Assembly: GCA_047630275.1 (NCBI GenBank)
Contig: JBLHVN010000001.1
Location: 1,962,118 to 2,026,117, forward strand
From: GCA-2720865 sp047630275
GTDB lineage: Bacteria > Bdellovibrionota > Bacteriovoracia > Bacteriovoracales > Bacteriovoracaceae
Direction: 5' to 3'
Length of the DNA stretch: 64,000 nucleotides
The notes below the pieces were generated by a model. That model was given only the letters and a program-made list of their open reading frames with translations, made no database searches and was not told the DNA's origin. The position numbers and the translations under genes were made by a program. Positions 27,541 through 35,882 of this stretch are shown here, piece after piece; positions within the stretch are counted from its first letter, which is position 1; each line of letters opens with the position of its first letter.

Positions 27541-28173
27541 ATGAAAAAGATTGCTTTAGCCTTAGCGCTTGTTACTACATCCGTATTTTCAGCTACTACC
27601 TTTAATACTGTTAAGATTTCTGACGGAAAAAGTGCTTATTGCAAAAGCAAGAATGATATTCATAGAAATAAGATTGGTGTCTATAGTGCAAAAGCTGTTT
27701 CGGCCAAGACTGACAATCAAAATATCAACTTTAACATCGAATTAAAATTCTTATCTTGTGTTAAGCAAAATGATAAGTTTACTTTTATCTATAAGAAACC
27801 CTATGCAGAGTTTAGTTGGGAAACTTTTACGACTAAAGATCAAGTGGTCGCATCTGCTAGTGAAGTAAGATTAAAGGCCTATAAAGATGGTGTTTATCGG
27901 CTCTTAAACAACACAGTGATACCAGATATTGCCAAGCAAACTCAGCAAATCAATATTTCTCTAGAAGATGTTCTAAATCAAGAACAAGTTGAAGAACTCT
28001 CTAATGGATCAAAAATTAAAGGCAGCTTTGATTTTTGGATATCAAAAAAGGTTCAGTATTCAATTCAAGCCCAAGATATTAATTTTACAAATATGAGAAA
28101 CTTTGGATCTTTCAGAGTACATTTTGAAGTTACAAAAACAGAAAAAGGACTATCTATTAAACTAATTAAATAA
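27541..28173 (+). CDS. Hypothetical secreted protein (210 aa)
   Basis: The ATG at 27541 is chosen because AGGAG lies 8 bases upstream and the product begins MKKIALALALVTTSVFSA-TTF, a standard signal peptide. An in-frame ATG 13 codons earlier lacks these features. The mature part is a beta-rich domain of about 190 residues with two cysteines (AYCKSKND, LSCVKQND) and no recognised motif. No operon partner is visible. Confidence 0.75.
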   Translation: MKKIALALALVTTSVFSATTFNTVKISDGKSAYCKSKNDIHRNKIGVYSAKAVSAKTDNQNINFNIELKFLSCVKQNDKFTFIYKKPYAEFSWETFTTKDQVVASASEVRLKAYKDGVYRLLNNTVIPDIAKQTQQINISLEDVLNQEQVEELSNGSKIKGSFDFWISKKVQYSIQAQDINFTNMRNFGSFRVHFEVTKTEKGLSIKLIK

Positions 28174-28256
28174 TCCGCATTCGATTAAATCTAGCAATTT
28201 TGGCTTAATAAAAAATAAGATCGAGTCCTGTTACATCTGAAGAGTTCGCTCGAAAG

Positions 28257-28364
28257 ATGGATTTAGGGTCCGTCTTTATTGACATGTCTTTAGCCAGGTA
28301 TGCTAAGTATCTTGAGAGTAAATATAAAAGGATTGTAAGTGGTTTTGAATACGTAACCTTCTAA
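28257..28364 (+). pseudogene. Possible gene remnant or short ORF (35 codons)
   Basis: An open frame reads MDLGSVFIDMSLARYAKYLESKYKR and ends IVSGFEYVTF; it stays open 18 codons upstream of this ATG as well. The amino acid composition looks coding, but no ribosome binding site precedes the ATG and the piece is short. It could be the C-terminal end of a lost gene. The rest of the 292-bp spacer holds nothing I can name. Confidence 0.25.
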
Positions 28365-28465
28365 ATTACTAAATATTGGCGGAGACCCTACTTCGCAGAG
28401 TTTAAATATCGCATATAGTTGTCATGAACGCCCCTCTTTGTCCCATGAGTAGTCTGACACCTAAT

Positions 28466-29383
28466 TTAAATCGAATCTTCTATTATAAAAGAAGAACCAT
28501 TAAGCTGATCACTCAGATCGATATTGTCCAAATCTTGAATGATTCCTGTTTTTAAATGTACCTTTTTATTCGACTTCATATAATTCACATAGTGATATAG
28601 TTCATACTTAAGTGCCGCTGGCTTCTGATTCGTTATAATATACTGCCCAGGAGCGTAAAAGCGCATTTCATTGTTTCCATAGATTGTTTTTAAGTAAATA
28701 TCTTCGCTTTGATCTCGTAGATTAGACTTTATTTTATTTCCCAACTTATCAACAGGGTAAACATAAAGTTCTGCTGCTACTCTTCTATCATCTCCGCCTA
28801 CGTTGATATCAATGGGCCTCATACCCTTAATCAGTAACCTTCCTGATGTCGCAAAATTTATTTCGGGAAGAGTTGTTACATAAACTGATTTCGACAAGGC
28901 TACCTTTGCTTCTTTAGTTACATTTTTCTTCTCATTATTTTTAGCAGAAACCCTAAAGAGATTATTATAATCATATTTAATCTCATCTTGATCCGCATCT
29001 GGATGTCTTGGATAAGCTGTCAGTTCTGGATACTTCAAATAGATTCCATAAGATAGCGAGATAGAAGTTGTTATTGTTTTGTCAGCGTGAATTTCTGTAG
29101 GAGGAAGTTCAAATTGTGTTTCAGAAATTCGAATAGACTTGCTCTTTGCAATATTAATCGCACTACAGTAACTAGCGCCGAGAAAGGAGCTCGCCTTACA
29201 TCTTCCATCTACGACTAGCTCAAAGTTTTCAGACTTTGAATGTTTATTAAAAGTAAGCTCAACCTGTAAACTTTCCTCAGTGCTTATAGTAGCAGCTTGG
29301 CTATTCATACTTATTAATAATAGTGGTGTAATTAAAGCTTTAACAAAAGAACCAATTTTAACTTTTCTCATTTTTATATCCAA
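28466..29383 (-). CDS. Hypothetical secreted protein (305 aa)
   Basis: The signal peptide is KIGSFVKALITPLLLISMNSQA, cleaved before ATIST. A second ATG four codons in (29371) is equally possible. The mature chain is beta-rich, contains two cysteines near DGRCKASSFLGASYCSA, and has a Gly-Gly-Asp-Asp segment (INVGGDDRRVAAEL). No family was recognised. The 328-bp spacer upstream contains a dispersed repeat (copy D). Confidence 0.72.
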   Translation of the reverse strand: MDIKMRKVKIGSFVKALITPLLLISMNSQAATISTEESLQVELTFNKHSKSENFELVVDGRCKASSFLGASYCSAINIAKSKSIRISETQFELPPTEIHADKTITTSISLSYGIYLKYPELTAYPRHPDADQDEIKYDYNNLFRVSAKNNEKKNVTKEAKVALSKSVYVTTLPEINFATSGRLLIKGMRPIDINVGGDDRRVAAELYVYPVDKLGNKIKSNLRDQSEDIYLKTIYGNNEMRFYAPGQYIITNQKPAALKYELYHYVNYMKSNKKVHLKTGIIQDLDNIDLSDQLNGSSFIIEDSI

Positions 29384-29526
29384 GATTAATGTTGATATAT
29401 ATTTAAATTTCTTATTTAACAGATTGTGCCAGTAATTATGAGCAATGGAGAAAAAGCGGTAATAATAGATAGTATTTATATGTCTAATTTTTATACAGGA
29501 GTTAGGCTTAACAGGTACTTATTGAT

Positions 29527-29582
29527 AACTAAGGACGAACAAACACCTTATTTAAAGTTTAGCCCCTTAGGCCTTCCCTTCC
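29527..29582 (+). repeat. Dispersed repeat, copy D
   Basis: AACTAAGGACGAACAAACACC, then TTATTTAAAGTTTAGCCCC and a CCTTCC end, match copy B (39393) base for base over most of the first 35 positions with purine/pyrimidine substitutions. The right-hand promoter-like block of copies A and B is absent. The rest of the spacer between 29384 and 29711 shows nothing else. Confidence 0.6.
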
Positions 29583-29711
29583 CTATCCGGCACCTTATCC
29601 TATAGGAAGTATTTGATCTTCACTGCTTGGTCTAAGGGAATAAATCTATAAGTCTCTGTAATTTAACAATTTATTTGATCATTATTCTCTAAAATATGCC
29701 GATAAGCGTAT

Positions 29712-30158
29712 GTGAGAGTTTTAGTCCTTTTAACATTGATATTAATGGCAATTAGCGCCCCGCTAGGCGCTCTTGAGCTTTGTTCTAAAAAAGGAATAAC
29801 ACTAAGGGCCTATGCAGAAGAGCTTAGTAGAAGTGGAAAAGAAGTAATCCGAAAAAAAGTAATCGTGGATATCCCACCAGACTGGTCTATTCACATGGGA
29901 ACCTATGAGGAATTAATACTTCCCCAAAAACTAGGATCAAAGTCCACTCTTACTTTTAGCCTTCCTAAAGTTAAAAGTGAAAAAGGTATTAGCGTTAGTT
30001 TTGAAGAAAAGAACTCCTTATTAGTTTCAAAGAATTTTAAGCTTAAAGAAATTTTTGACCAATATATTTCTTATGCTCCTCATAAGGCCAAGGCCGTACT
30101 TAGGAATAAAGAAAGAAACATCTGCTATTTTAGTTTTCAAATGGAGCAGGGGGATTAA
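29712..30158 (+). CDS. Hypothetical secreted protein (148 aa)
   Basis: A GTG start gives MRVLVLLTLILMAISAPLGALELC, a signal peptide cleaved near residue 20; an internal ATG would cut into it. The mature 128 residues are lysine rich and contain two cysteines. The stop codon overlaps the start of the peptidase gene (TAATG), so the two proteins are translated together and may work together. Family unknown. Confidence 0.7.
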   Translation: MRVLVLLTLILMAISAPLGALELCSKKGITLRAYAEELSRSGKEVIRKKVIVDIPPDWSIHMGTYEELILPQKLGSKSTLTFSLPKVKSEKGISVSFEEKNSLLVSKNFKLKEIFDQYISYAPHKAKAVLRNKERNICYFSFQMEQGD

Positions 30159-31615
30159 TGAAATACTTATTTGTACTAATCTTATTACATTTTTCCATCA
30201 ACGGATTTGCAGTCGAGCCAGGAAGCTGTGAAGTCTCAAGCACCGAAGAACCTCCCTTTTATGTCTCAGACGAATATCTTCAAGGAGATAGAGTTTATGA
30301 GAACTTAAGAGATATAGAAAATGAGAGCGGACCTAAAAAATATATCCCAAGAGGGTCAATAGTCTACACCCCTCCTGAGTTAAATGACGTAGAATCTTCT
30401 AGGGAATACCGTGTCCCAGTGGAGGTACTATCCACTTTTAACAATGATCTTGTCACTACTCTCTCTAAATCAAAATATTATGATTCTAAACAAAAGAAAA
30501 GATTTGCTAAAAAAGAACTTCGAGCAAAAGTTCAAGGAATAACAGGAAAAGAGAGGGCCAAAAAAGGCGATAGAGGTTTTATTGATAGAAGGGCCCTAAG
30601 GCCGGCGGGAAAATATACCTATATAGTTAAAGGTGATACCCCCATGTTTAAAAGTCCCAACGGATCAGTTTTACAAGATAATTTTCTTCGTTTGAAATAT
30701 AACGCTAATGAAAAGACTTATCAGGTCAATAGATGTTGTGAAGAGAACCCAGACCCTGATGAGGATATTCTTTTATGTTATCAGCATCATATTTACGAAA
30801 TGATTGACGAGGCAGGCTCAGTTTTACAATCTTTTTCAATCAACCCGAGCTGTGGAATCTTTAAAGACATCCTACCTCTTCCAAACTCTGCCGCTCACTC
30901 CATTGGTAAAATTTTAAGTCTTACCAAAGAGGCAAATATTCTAGAGGGACCACTTAGTTCACTAGGAGTTGAAAACTTGGAAATTATCCCAAAGAAAAAC
31001 TCATGGAATGGATCTCTCCTTAAAAGTGAGATGGGTGTTTCGTTAGTTAAGTTTCCGATCGACCCTGAAACTAGGCTCGGTCCCTATAATAGTTATCATT
31101 ACAATCCAGATGAAGGTAGTAATTCAACTATCAATTCAGATATCTTCATAGAGCCCATGGCAGCTTGTGCTTTTATGCAAGTCCTTAAGAAATTTCAAAA
31201 AGAATGCACCGGTGAAGGTTGTCAGGTTCAATTTGGAGATATGTATCATCCTAACTCTTGGATGGGGCATAAGTCTCATGGAGCTAAGAACTGCATTGAT
31301 ATTAGACCTCAAAGAAAAAAAGACGACCTTCAAAACAATGGGCTAAAGCATGGATGGCCTCGTTATTCCCAGGATAAGACAGAAAAGCTAATAAAGCTCT
31401 TAGTCCAAGCTGGTGGAGAACCCCTTTATTTTAACGATCCCGCTATTATAAAAAAATATCAAAAGAAAGATTATCTCGAAGAAATAAGGCCCGATGTTGA
31501 AAAATGGAATTGGAACCGTAAGCCTAGAAAGCTTAGTGGACACGATAATCATATCCATGTTTGTTTTCCAAAAGACAGTAAAGATACCAAGAAGGCATGT
31601 AAAAGCGGAATTTAG
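30158..31615 (+). CDS. Secreted LAS-type (MepA-like) metallopeptidase candidate
   Basis: A signal peptide (MKYLFVLILLHFSINGFA) leads a 465-residue mature protein. The C-terminal 150 residues hold the zinc-ligand pattern of penicillin-insensitive murein endopeptidase and other LAS enzymes: GHKSHGAKNCIDIRP (His371, Asp381, with His374 nearby) and GHDNHIHVCF (His465, His467). The order and the H-x-H near the end fit, although overall similarity to MepA is low. The N-terminal 330 residues include an SH3-like stretch (GKYTYIVKGDTPMFKSPNGSVL) that could bind peptidoglycan. A related motif pair occurs in the broken gene at 40711-44088. Likely role: peptidoglycan cleavage in the periplasm or in prey. 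Confidence 0.65.
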   Translation: MKYLFVLILLHFSINGFAVEPGSCEVSSTEEPPFYVSDEYLQGDRVYENLRDIENESGPKKYIPRGSIVYTPPELNDVESSREYRVPVEVLSTFNNDLVTTLSKSKYYDSKQKKRFAKKELRAKVQGITGKERAKKGDRGFIDRRALRPAGKYTYIVKGDTPMFKSPNGSVLQDNFLRLKYNANEKTYQVNRCCEENPDPDEDILLCYQHHIYEMIDEAGSVLQSFSINPSCGIFKDILPLPNSAAHSIGKILSLTKEANILEGPLSSLGVENLEIIPKKNSWNGSLLKSEMGVSLVKFPIDPETRLGPYNSYHYNPDEGSNSTINSDIFIEPMAACAFMQVLKKFQKECTGEGCQVQFGDMYHPNSWMGHKSHGAKNCIDIRPQRKKDDLQNNGLKHGWPRYSQDKTEKLIKLLVQAGGEPLYFNDPAIIKKYQKKDYLEEIRPDVEKWNWNRKPRKLSGHDNHIHVCFPKDSKDTKKACKSGI

Positions 31616-31630
31616 TTGAGGGCATGCACA

Positions 31631-31715
31631 AGTCTGCTGGCACCATGTACACCAGTCTGCTGGCACCATGTACACCAGTCTGCTGGCACCATGTACACCA
31701 GGCACCATGTACACC
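31631..31715 (-). repeat. Tandem REP-like array, three 23-bp units plus a partial
   Basis: AGTCTGCTGGCACCATGTACACC occurs at 31631-31653, 31654-31676 and 31677-31699, then GGCACCATGTACACC again at 31701-31715. On the minus strand each unit carries the core TGGTGCCAGCAGACT between TGTACA boxes that can pair with each other, so the array can fold into serial hairpins. The core is the same as that of the REP hairpins at 20365 and 44069. It lies between the peptidase stop and the O-antigen ligase start. Confidence 0.8.
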
Positions 31716-31769
31716 ATGTACATGTACATAAAGTGGAAACTTATCCAGGAATAGGTTAAGATTATTGCA

Positions 31770-33515
31770 ATGGATAAATTTTCAAAAATTTGGGGTTTCG
31801 GGCTCTTGCTGCTTCTATTTGTAATATATAATGGAGTGACAGTTCGCTTTGTTTACCCAAAGATCTTTTTTCTTCAAGCATGGGTAGGGATAGGCCTCAT
31901 CTTTTTTAGTCTTCAAAACTATTCAGAGAATAAATTAAAGTTAGGACCGATAGCTCTTACTTGTATTGCTTTAATTCTTTACTGCTTCGCTACACTTCTT
32001 TATGCCCCAGATGTGGTAGTCGGGCTGTTCGGTCCCTTTTGGAGAGGAACAGGCCTTCTTTTTTATAGCTCTGTACTAGCTGCAATGCTTCTTTTGATAG
32101 AGCATTTAAAAGTCTCCAAAGACAAGTTCGCTCTAGGTGTCATATACACAGGCTTTCTTTTGGCCCTCATAGTGATGGTTAGTTTTCTCTTCACCTTTAA
32201 TATTGAAAGATCTATTTATCTCGTTGTCGGTAACCGAAATCCACTGAGCTTTTGGTTAGGATCGACCATCATACTGAGCTTCTTATATAAGAAATCCTTT
32301 CCTAAAAACTATAAACCTTTGGTTTTCTTTCTCTGTCTTATCTGTCTTATCGAGTTATTTCTCCTTGGATCAAGATCTTCACTCGGCGGGTTAGCACTTA
32401 GTTTTATTTTGATTGGTGTCATGTCAGGTAGGAAGTATTTAAGATTTGCCCTTGGTGGTAGTGGTCTTTTGGGACTTCTGCTTGTAGGTCAATACTTCAC
32501 TATGAAAAGCTCTATCCTTGAGCAGTTAATATCTAGGACTAAACAGTTTAACCGCCTTGGTATTTGGCAAGGAGCTTGGGACTCATTCTTAGAGCATCCT
32601 ATCTTGGGCTATGGAATGCATGGCCTAATTCAAGGTTATTGGGAAAACTATACCAGCACTCTTGATAAAGGACATTCTTGGAACGAGAACGCCCACTCGC
32701 TTTTTCTTAATGTCGCTGGAGAGCTCGGGCTTATTGGTCTAGGGCTTTTTGCGGCCCTGTGCTTCTTTGTCATAAAGGAAATTAGTAACAAGGAGGCCGA
32801 GGACCGCGCGCCTTGGTGTGGTCTACTTCTTTTTGTGATGATCTATGCCATGACTCAACCTTTCTTCGTCGATACGGTTTTACTGGTGGCACTTATCTTA
32901 TTTCTCTTAAGCGAGAAAATGGTGGTTTCTTTACCATCTCAAAATATCTTTTGGAGAACGTCTAAAGTAGTGCTTGGGGTAGTCTTTTTAGTCATAACTT
33001 ATTTTCAGTATCATCAAATTGATCTTCTTAATAATGCCAGAGCTGAAATGGGCAAGCATGGGAACTATCGTAGGCTTTGGAAAGAGCTGGCAGCAGAGCC
33101 TTCTTATATTGATAAAGTAGGAGCCTTCTTTGAATTGCAAGGGTTGCTTATTACTAGTTTTGCAAAGGTTATCCCTGGCGAATCGGACATGGATAAAGAA
33201 ATTAGATCGCGTTCTCAGAGATTTATCACAGAAGGATTAGAAAATTTAATTGAAGAGAACACTCATCGACCTCGCATGTTAAGGTCTTACGCCTTAAATC
33301 TTATTCAAGAAAATCAACTCGATAAAGCGTTAGTCTACCTAGATAAAATAATCGCTGGCTCAGACCAAGTGACAGAGGTGTATTATTACAAAGCCGTGAT
33401 CTTTGCTAAGCAACGAAAAAATAAAGAAGCAAAAGAGATGCTTTTAAAAGTAAAGGCCCTTAACCCCAATTACAAAGGGATTGATGAGCAACTTGCTAAG
33501 TTAAAAGATTATTAA
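31770..33515 (+). CDS. O-antigen ligase-like membrane protein with C-terminal TPR
   Basis: A polytopic membrane protein with about eleven helices over residues 1-420. The Wzy/WaaL-type signature is present: LLGSRSSLGGLAL, then the periplasmic loop FNRLGIWQGAWDSFLEHPILGYGMHG and ENAHSLFLNVAGELGLIG. Residues about 490-575 form tetratricopeptide helices (QLDKALVYLDKIIAG, NKEAKEMLLKVKALNPNYKG). Such proteins transfer or polymerise undecaprenyl-linked glycans. The next gene is a close paralogue, so this is a tandem duplication. Confidence 0.82.
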   Translation: MDKFSKIWGFGLLLLLFVIYNGVTVRFVYPKIFFLQAWVGIGLIFFSLQNYSENKLKLGPIALTCIALILYCFATLLYAPDVVVGLFGPFWRGTGLLFYSSVLAAMLLLIEHLKVSKDKFALGVIYTGFLLALIVMVSFLFTFNIERSIYLVVGNRNPLSFWLGSTIILSFLYKKSFPKNYKPLVFFLCLICLIELFLLGSRSSLGGLALSFILIGVMSGRKYLRFALGGSGLLGLLLVGQYFTMKSSILEQLISRTKQFNRLGIWQGAWDSFLEHPILGYGMHGLIQGYWENYTSTLDKGHSWNENAHSLFLNVAGELGLIGLGLFAALCFFVIKEISNKEAEDRAPWCGLLLFVMIYAMTQPFFVDTVLLVALILFLLSEKMVVSLPSQNIFWRTSKVVLGVVFLVITYFQYHQIDLLNNARAEMGKHGNYRRLWKELAAEPSYIDKVGAFFELQGLLITSFAKVIPGESDMDKEIRSRSQRFITEGLENLIEENTHRPRMLRSYALNLIQENQLDKALVYLDKIIAGSDQVTEVYYYKAVIFAKQRKNKEAKEMLLKVKALNPNYKGIDEQLAKLKDY

Positions 33516-33669
33516 ACTGCCCTACATAGGCGCTGTTACTATTGGTCCATATTTCTTTTATATACAAATTGTCAGCTTAGGGCTTGGTTACGAAAGTACC
33601 GCTGGATAATTTCTAGAGTTTTCTTCTTTTTTTATATTAAACAATTGCAATATCTATTAAACTTTAGTT

Positions 33670-35412
33670 ATGCAAATGATTTCAAAATTATGGATGTTAG
33701 GTCTTTTCATTGTTCCCTTTTTTTCTATCTCCAAGACACCGCATCCCTACATCTACCCAAAGATCATCCTCTTTCAAAGTCTGATAGGTATTGGGCTGAT
33801 AGGTCTGGTTTTTTTTCGAAAGAGTAAATCTGAGGTCGAAATAGGCTCAGTTCAATTGGGGTTCTTCGCTTTAACCCTCTTCTCAATCCTTTCACTTTTC
33901 TGGGCTGGAGACATCCAAGCCGCTCTCTTTGGACCTTTTTGGAGGGGGACAGGATTAGTCTTCTATCTTTCGCTTATGTTAGGGTCTTTTCTTCTTAAAG
34001 AAACACCTTCATTAAAAGAATTGATGGCCGCAGCCTTTATTTTAAGTGGCACACTAATGAGCCTTATATTGATCTACTCCATGATTACATTAAAGTCATA
34101 TAAGGCAGTGACAGTCCTTATGGGCAACGCCAATCCACTCGCTTATTGGATTGGAACAACTATCTTTATAAACTATCTTTTCCGCCGAATCTACCCACAA
34201 AGTAAACGAATCCTTGAATACCTCGTATATGCTCTTTGTCTAACCGCTGTAGTCCTTATTGGCTCTCGCTCTTCTATAGGCGGAATAGTTATAGGCTTCA
34301 TAATCATCGCGGCACTTTCCGGGAAAAAAACCTTTAAGTACTCTTTCATAATAACCAGCGCAATTGCGCTCTTATTAATAGGCCAGTATTTCTTTTTTGA
34401 AGACTCGGTTTTTTCCACCATGATAAGTAAAACTAAAGACTTTGTTCGTTTAGGTGTCTGGCAAGGAGCATGGGATTCGTTTCTGGCCAAACCCATTCTG
34501 GGCTATGGTATGAATGGGCTTCTACAAGGTTATTGGTACAATTACACCAGTTCACTTGCTTATGGTGTAGAATGGAATGACAGTGCTCATTCAGTAATCT
34601 TTAATACCTTAGCTGAACTAGGCATTATTGGTTTCTCTCTGCTCATGGGGATTTTCTACCTTATCTTCAAAGTCATTCTAAAAAAAGAAAGGCTCGAAAG
34701 AAACGCTTGGTTGGGTCTTCTTTTTTTTACAGTCAGTTATGGATTCTTTCAGCCTTATTATATTGATCCAAGTATCTTAACCTTGTTCCTGGTTTTTCTT
34801 TTAGGTGATCAAACCATAATAACGATTAAGAATCATCACCCTGCCTATATTGGAATAAAAGTAATCCTAGGTTTTAGCCTTCTTTTTATTTCTTATACTC
34901 AGTACACACAGGTCGCTCTGTACAATCAGGTTCGCTTAAATATTGTTAATAATCAGAATTTTAGAAAGCCCTGGGATCAATACATGAAAAGGACTTCTTA
35001 TGTGGATAGGGCGGGTGTATTGAGGCAACTAAATACGCAAATGAAAGCAGTCTTAGCTCAAAAGCTTCCTCGCTTTGAACGATATAAAACTCAGTTCCCA
35101 ATTTTTATGACTACTGAGTATCCCAAAGTGATTAAAGAGCAACCGAATAGACCAAGGGCCCTTGAGAACTATGCCGACTGGCTTAGCCGCAAGAATGACC
35201 ATGCTGAGGCGCTTTTGGTCATCGATAAAATACTAGAAGGGGCAGATAATATTCCCAGGGCCTATAAAATTAAGGCGGAAATATACGAAGAGATGAAAAA
35301 CTACCCTAAAGCCAAGGAAATGCTCTTAAAAGCTAAAGAGATTAACCCTAACTATGAAGTCCTCGACGAACATTTAATTTTCATAGAAAGATTGATCAAA
35401 AAAAAGGGATAG
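33670..35412 (+). CDS. O-antigen ligase-like membrane protein with C-terminal TPR (paralogue)
   Basis: Same architecture and length (580 aa) as the gene before it: helices over residues 1-420, GSRSSIGGIVIGF, FVRLGVWQGAWDSFLAKPILGYGMNGLLQ, DSAHSVIFNTLAELGIIG, and a TPR tail (HAEALLVIDKILEG, YPKAKEMLLKAKEINPNYEV). The invariant W-Q-G-A-W-D-S-F and P-I-L-G-Y-G loops are the same, but helices have diverged, so the duplication is not recent. A separate spacer of 154 bases lies between the two genes. A dispersed repeat starts 10 bases past its stop. Confidence 0.82.
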   Translation: MQMISKLWMLGLFIVPFFSISKTPHPYIYPKIILFQSLIGIGLIGLVFFRKSKSEVEIGSVQLGFFALTLFSILSLFWAGDIQAALFGPFWRGTGLVFYLSLMLGSFLLKETPSLKELMAAAFILSGTLMSLILIYSMITLKSYKAVTVLMGNANPLAYWIGTTIFINYLFRRIYPQSKRILEYLVYALCLTAVVLIGSRSSIGGIVIGFIIIAALSGKKTFKYSFIITSAIALLLIGQYFFFEDSVFSTMISKTKDFVRLGVWQGAWDSFLAKPILGYGMNGLLQGYWYNYTSSLAYGVEWNDSAHSVIFNTLAELGIIGFSLLMGIFYLIFKVILKKERLERNAWLGLLFFTVSYGFFQPYYIDPSILTLFLVFLLGDQTIITIKNHHPAYIGIKVILGFSLLFISYTQYTQVALYNQVRLNIVNNQNFRKPWDQYMKRTSYVDRAGVLRQLNTQMKAVLAQKLPRFERYKTQFPIFMTTEYPKVIKEQPNRPRALENYADWLSRKNDHAEALLVIDKILEGADNIPRAYKIKAEIYEEMKNYPKAKEMLLKAKEINPNYEVLDEHLIFIERLIKKKG

Positions 35413-35421
35413 AATTGACTC

Positions 35422-35507
35422 AAGGTAAGGACAAACAAATCCGATCGCGGCCCGTTCCGAAGAAAAATTTTAAGAAAATTTTGTGAGAAATGCTATACTT
35501 CTATATA
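35422..35507 (+). repeat. Dispersed repeat, copy A (promoter-like right block)
   Basis: The left block AAGGTAAGGACAAACAAA (35422-35439) and the right 53-bp block (35455-35507, beginning TTCCGAAGAAAAATTTTAAG and ending TACTTCTATATA) also occur at 39393-39520, where the right block differs at one base. The right block holds an AAAATTTT-AAG-AAAATTTT repeat and a promoter-like pair, TTGTGA (35481) and TATAGC (35504), 17 bases apart. Confidence 0.8.
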
Positions 35508-35681
35508 GCTTCGTTTAAAATATGATTCCTCCTAAGAAAACTCTATTCATTACCTCTCCTTCCTTTTAGGCTAAAAGTTGCCTAGTTATTAAATTTTTCA
35601 TAAGAGAGACAAAGCAACACTTATGCCAACAACTTAAAAAACCCAAGTACCTGATAACAAGAGATTTTTGTTCCGATACCC

Positions 35682-35714
35682 TATCTAAATAGAACAATTT
35701 GTTCTATTTAGATA
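35682..35714. promoter_or_regulatory. Perfect 33-bp palindrome, operator candidate
   Basis: TATCTAAATAGAACAA, a central T, then the exact reverse complement: a 16-bp perfect inverted repeat. It is followed by AAGAAG and not by T, so it is not a typical terminator. It lies 168 bases before the sigma-54 activator gene and 175 bases after repeat copy A. The rest of the 470-bp spacer shows no gene. Confidence 0.6.
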
Positions 35715-35882
35715 AAGAAGTTCCTTCTAAGACCAAACTTCCTTTTGAAAACTTTCCCTTATTCAGCTCTTCGAATTAAAAAGCTCCCTATCGGTATAAC
35801 GAATAATTAGAGAAAAATAATTTTAATTGAGATTCATGTGCTAAAAATCTAGCCACTGCTTATTTGCTACTCAAGGTTCAAA

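Noticed and set aside
31631..31715. Short regular repeats as a possible CRISPR array
   Set aside because: The units are directly contiguous at 23 bp with no unique spacers, and no cas gene is present.
31400..31729. Minus-strand ORF with repeated Met-Val-Pro and Cys-Trp residues
   Set aside because: It is the translation of the tandem REP array and the back of the peptidase gene; no ribosome binding site and no protein-like composition.
35691..35705. LexA-type SOS box in the 33-bp palindrome (GAAC...GTTC)
   Set aside because: The spacer is five bases, not four as in the Gram-positive LexA box, and the arms extend far beyond such a site.
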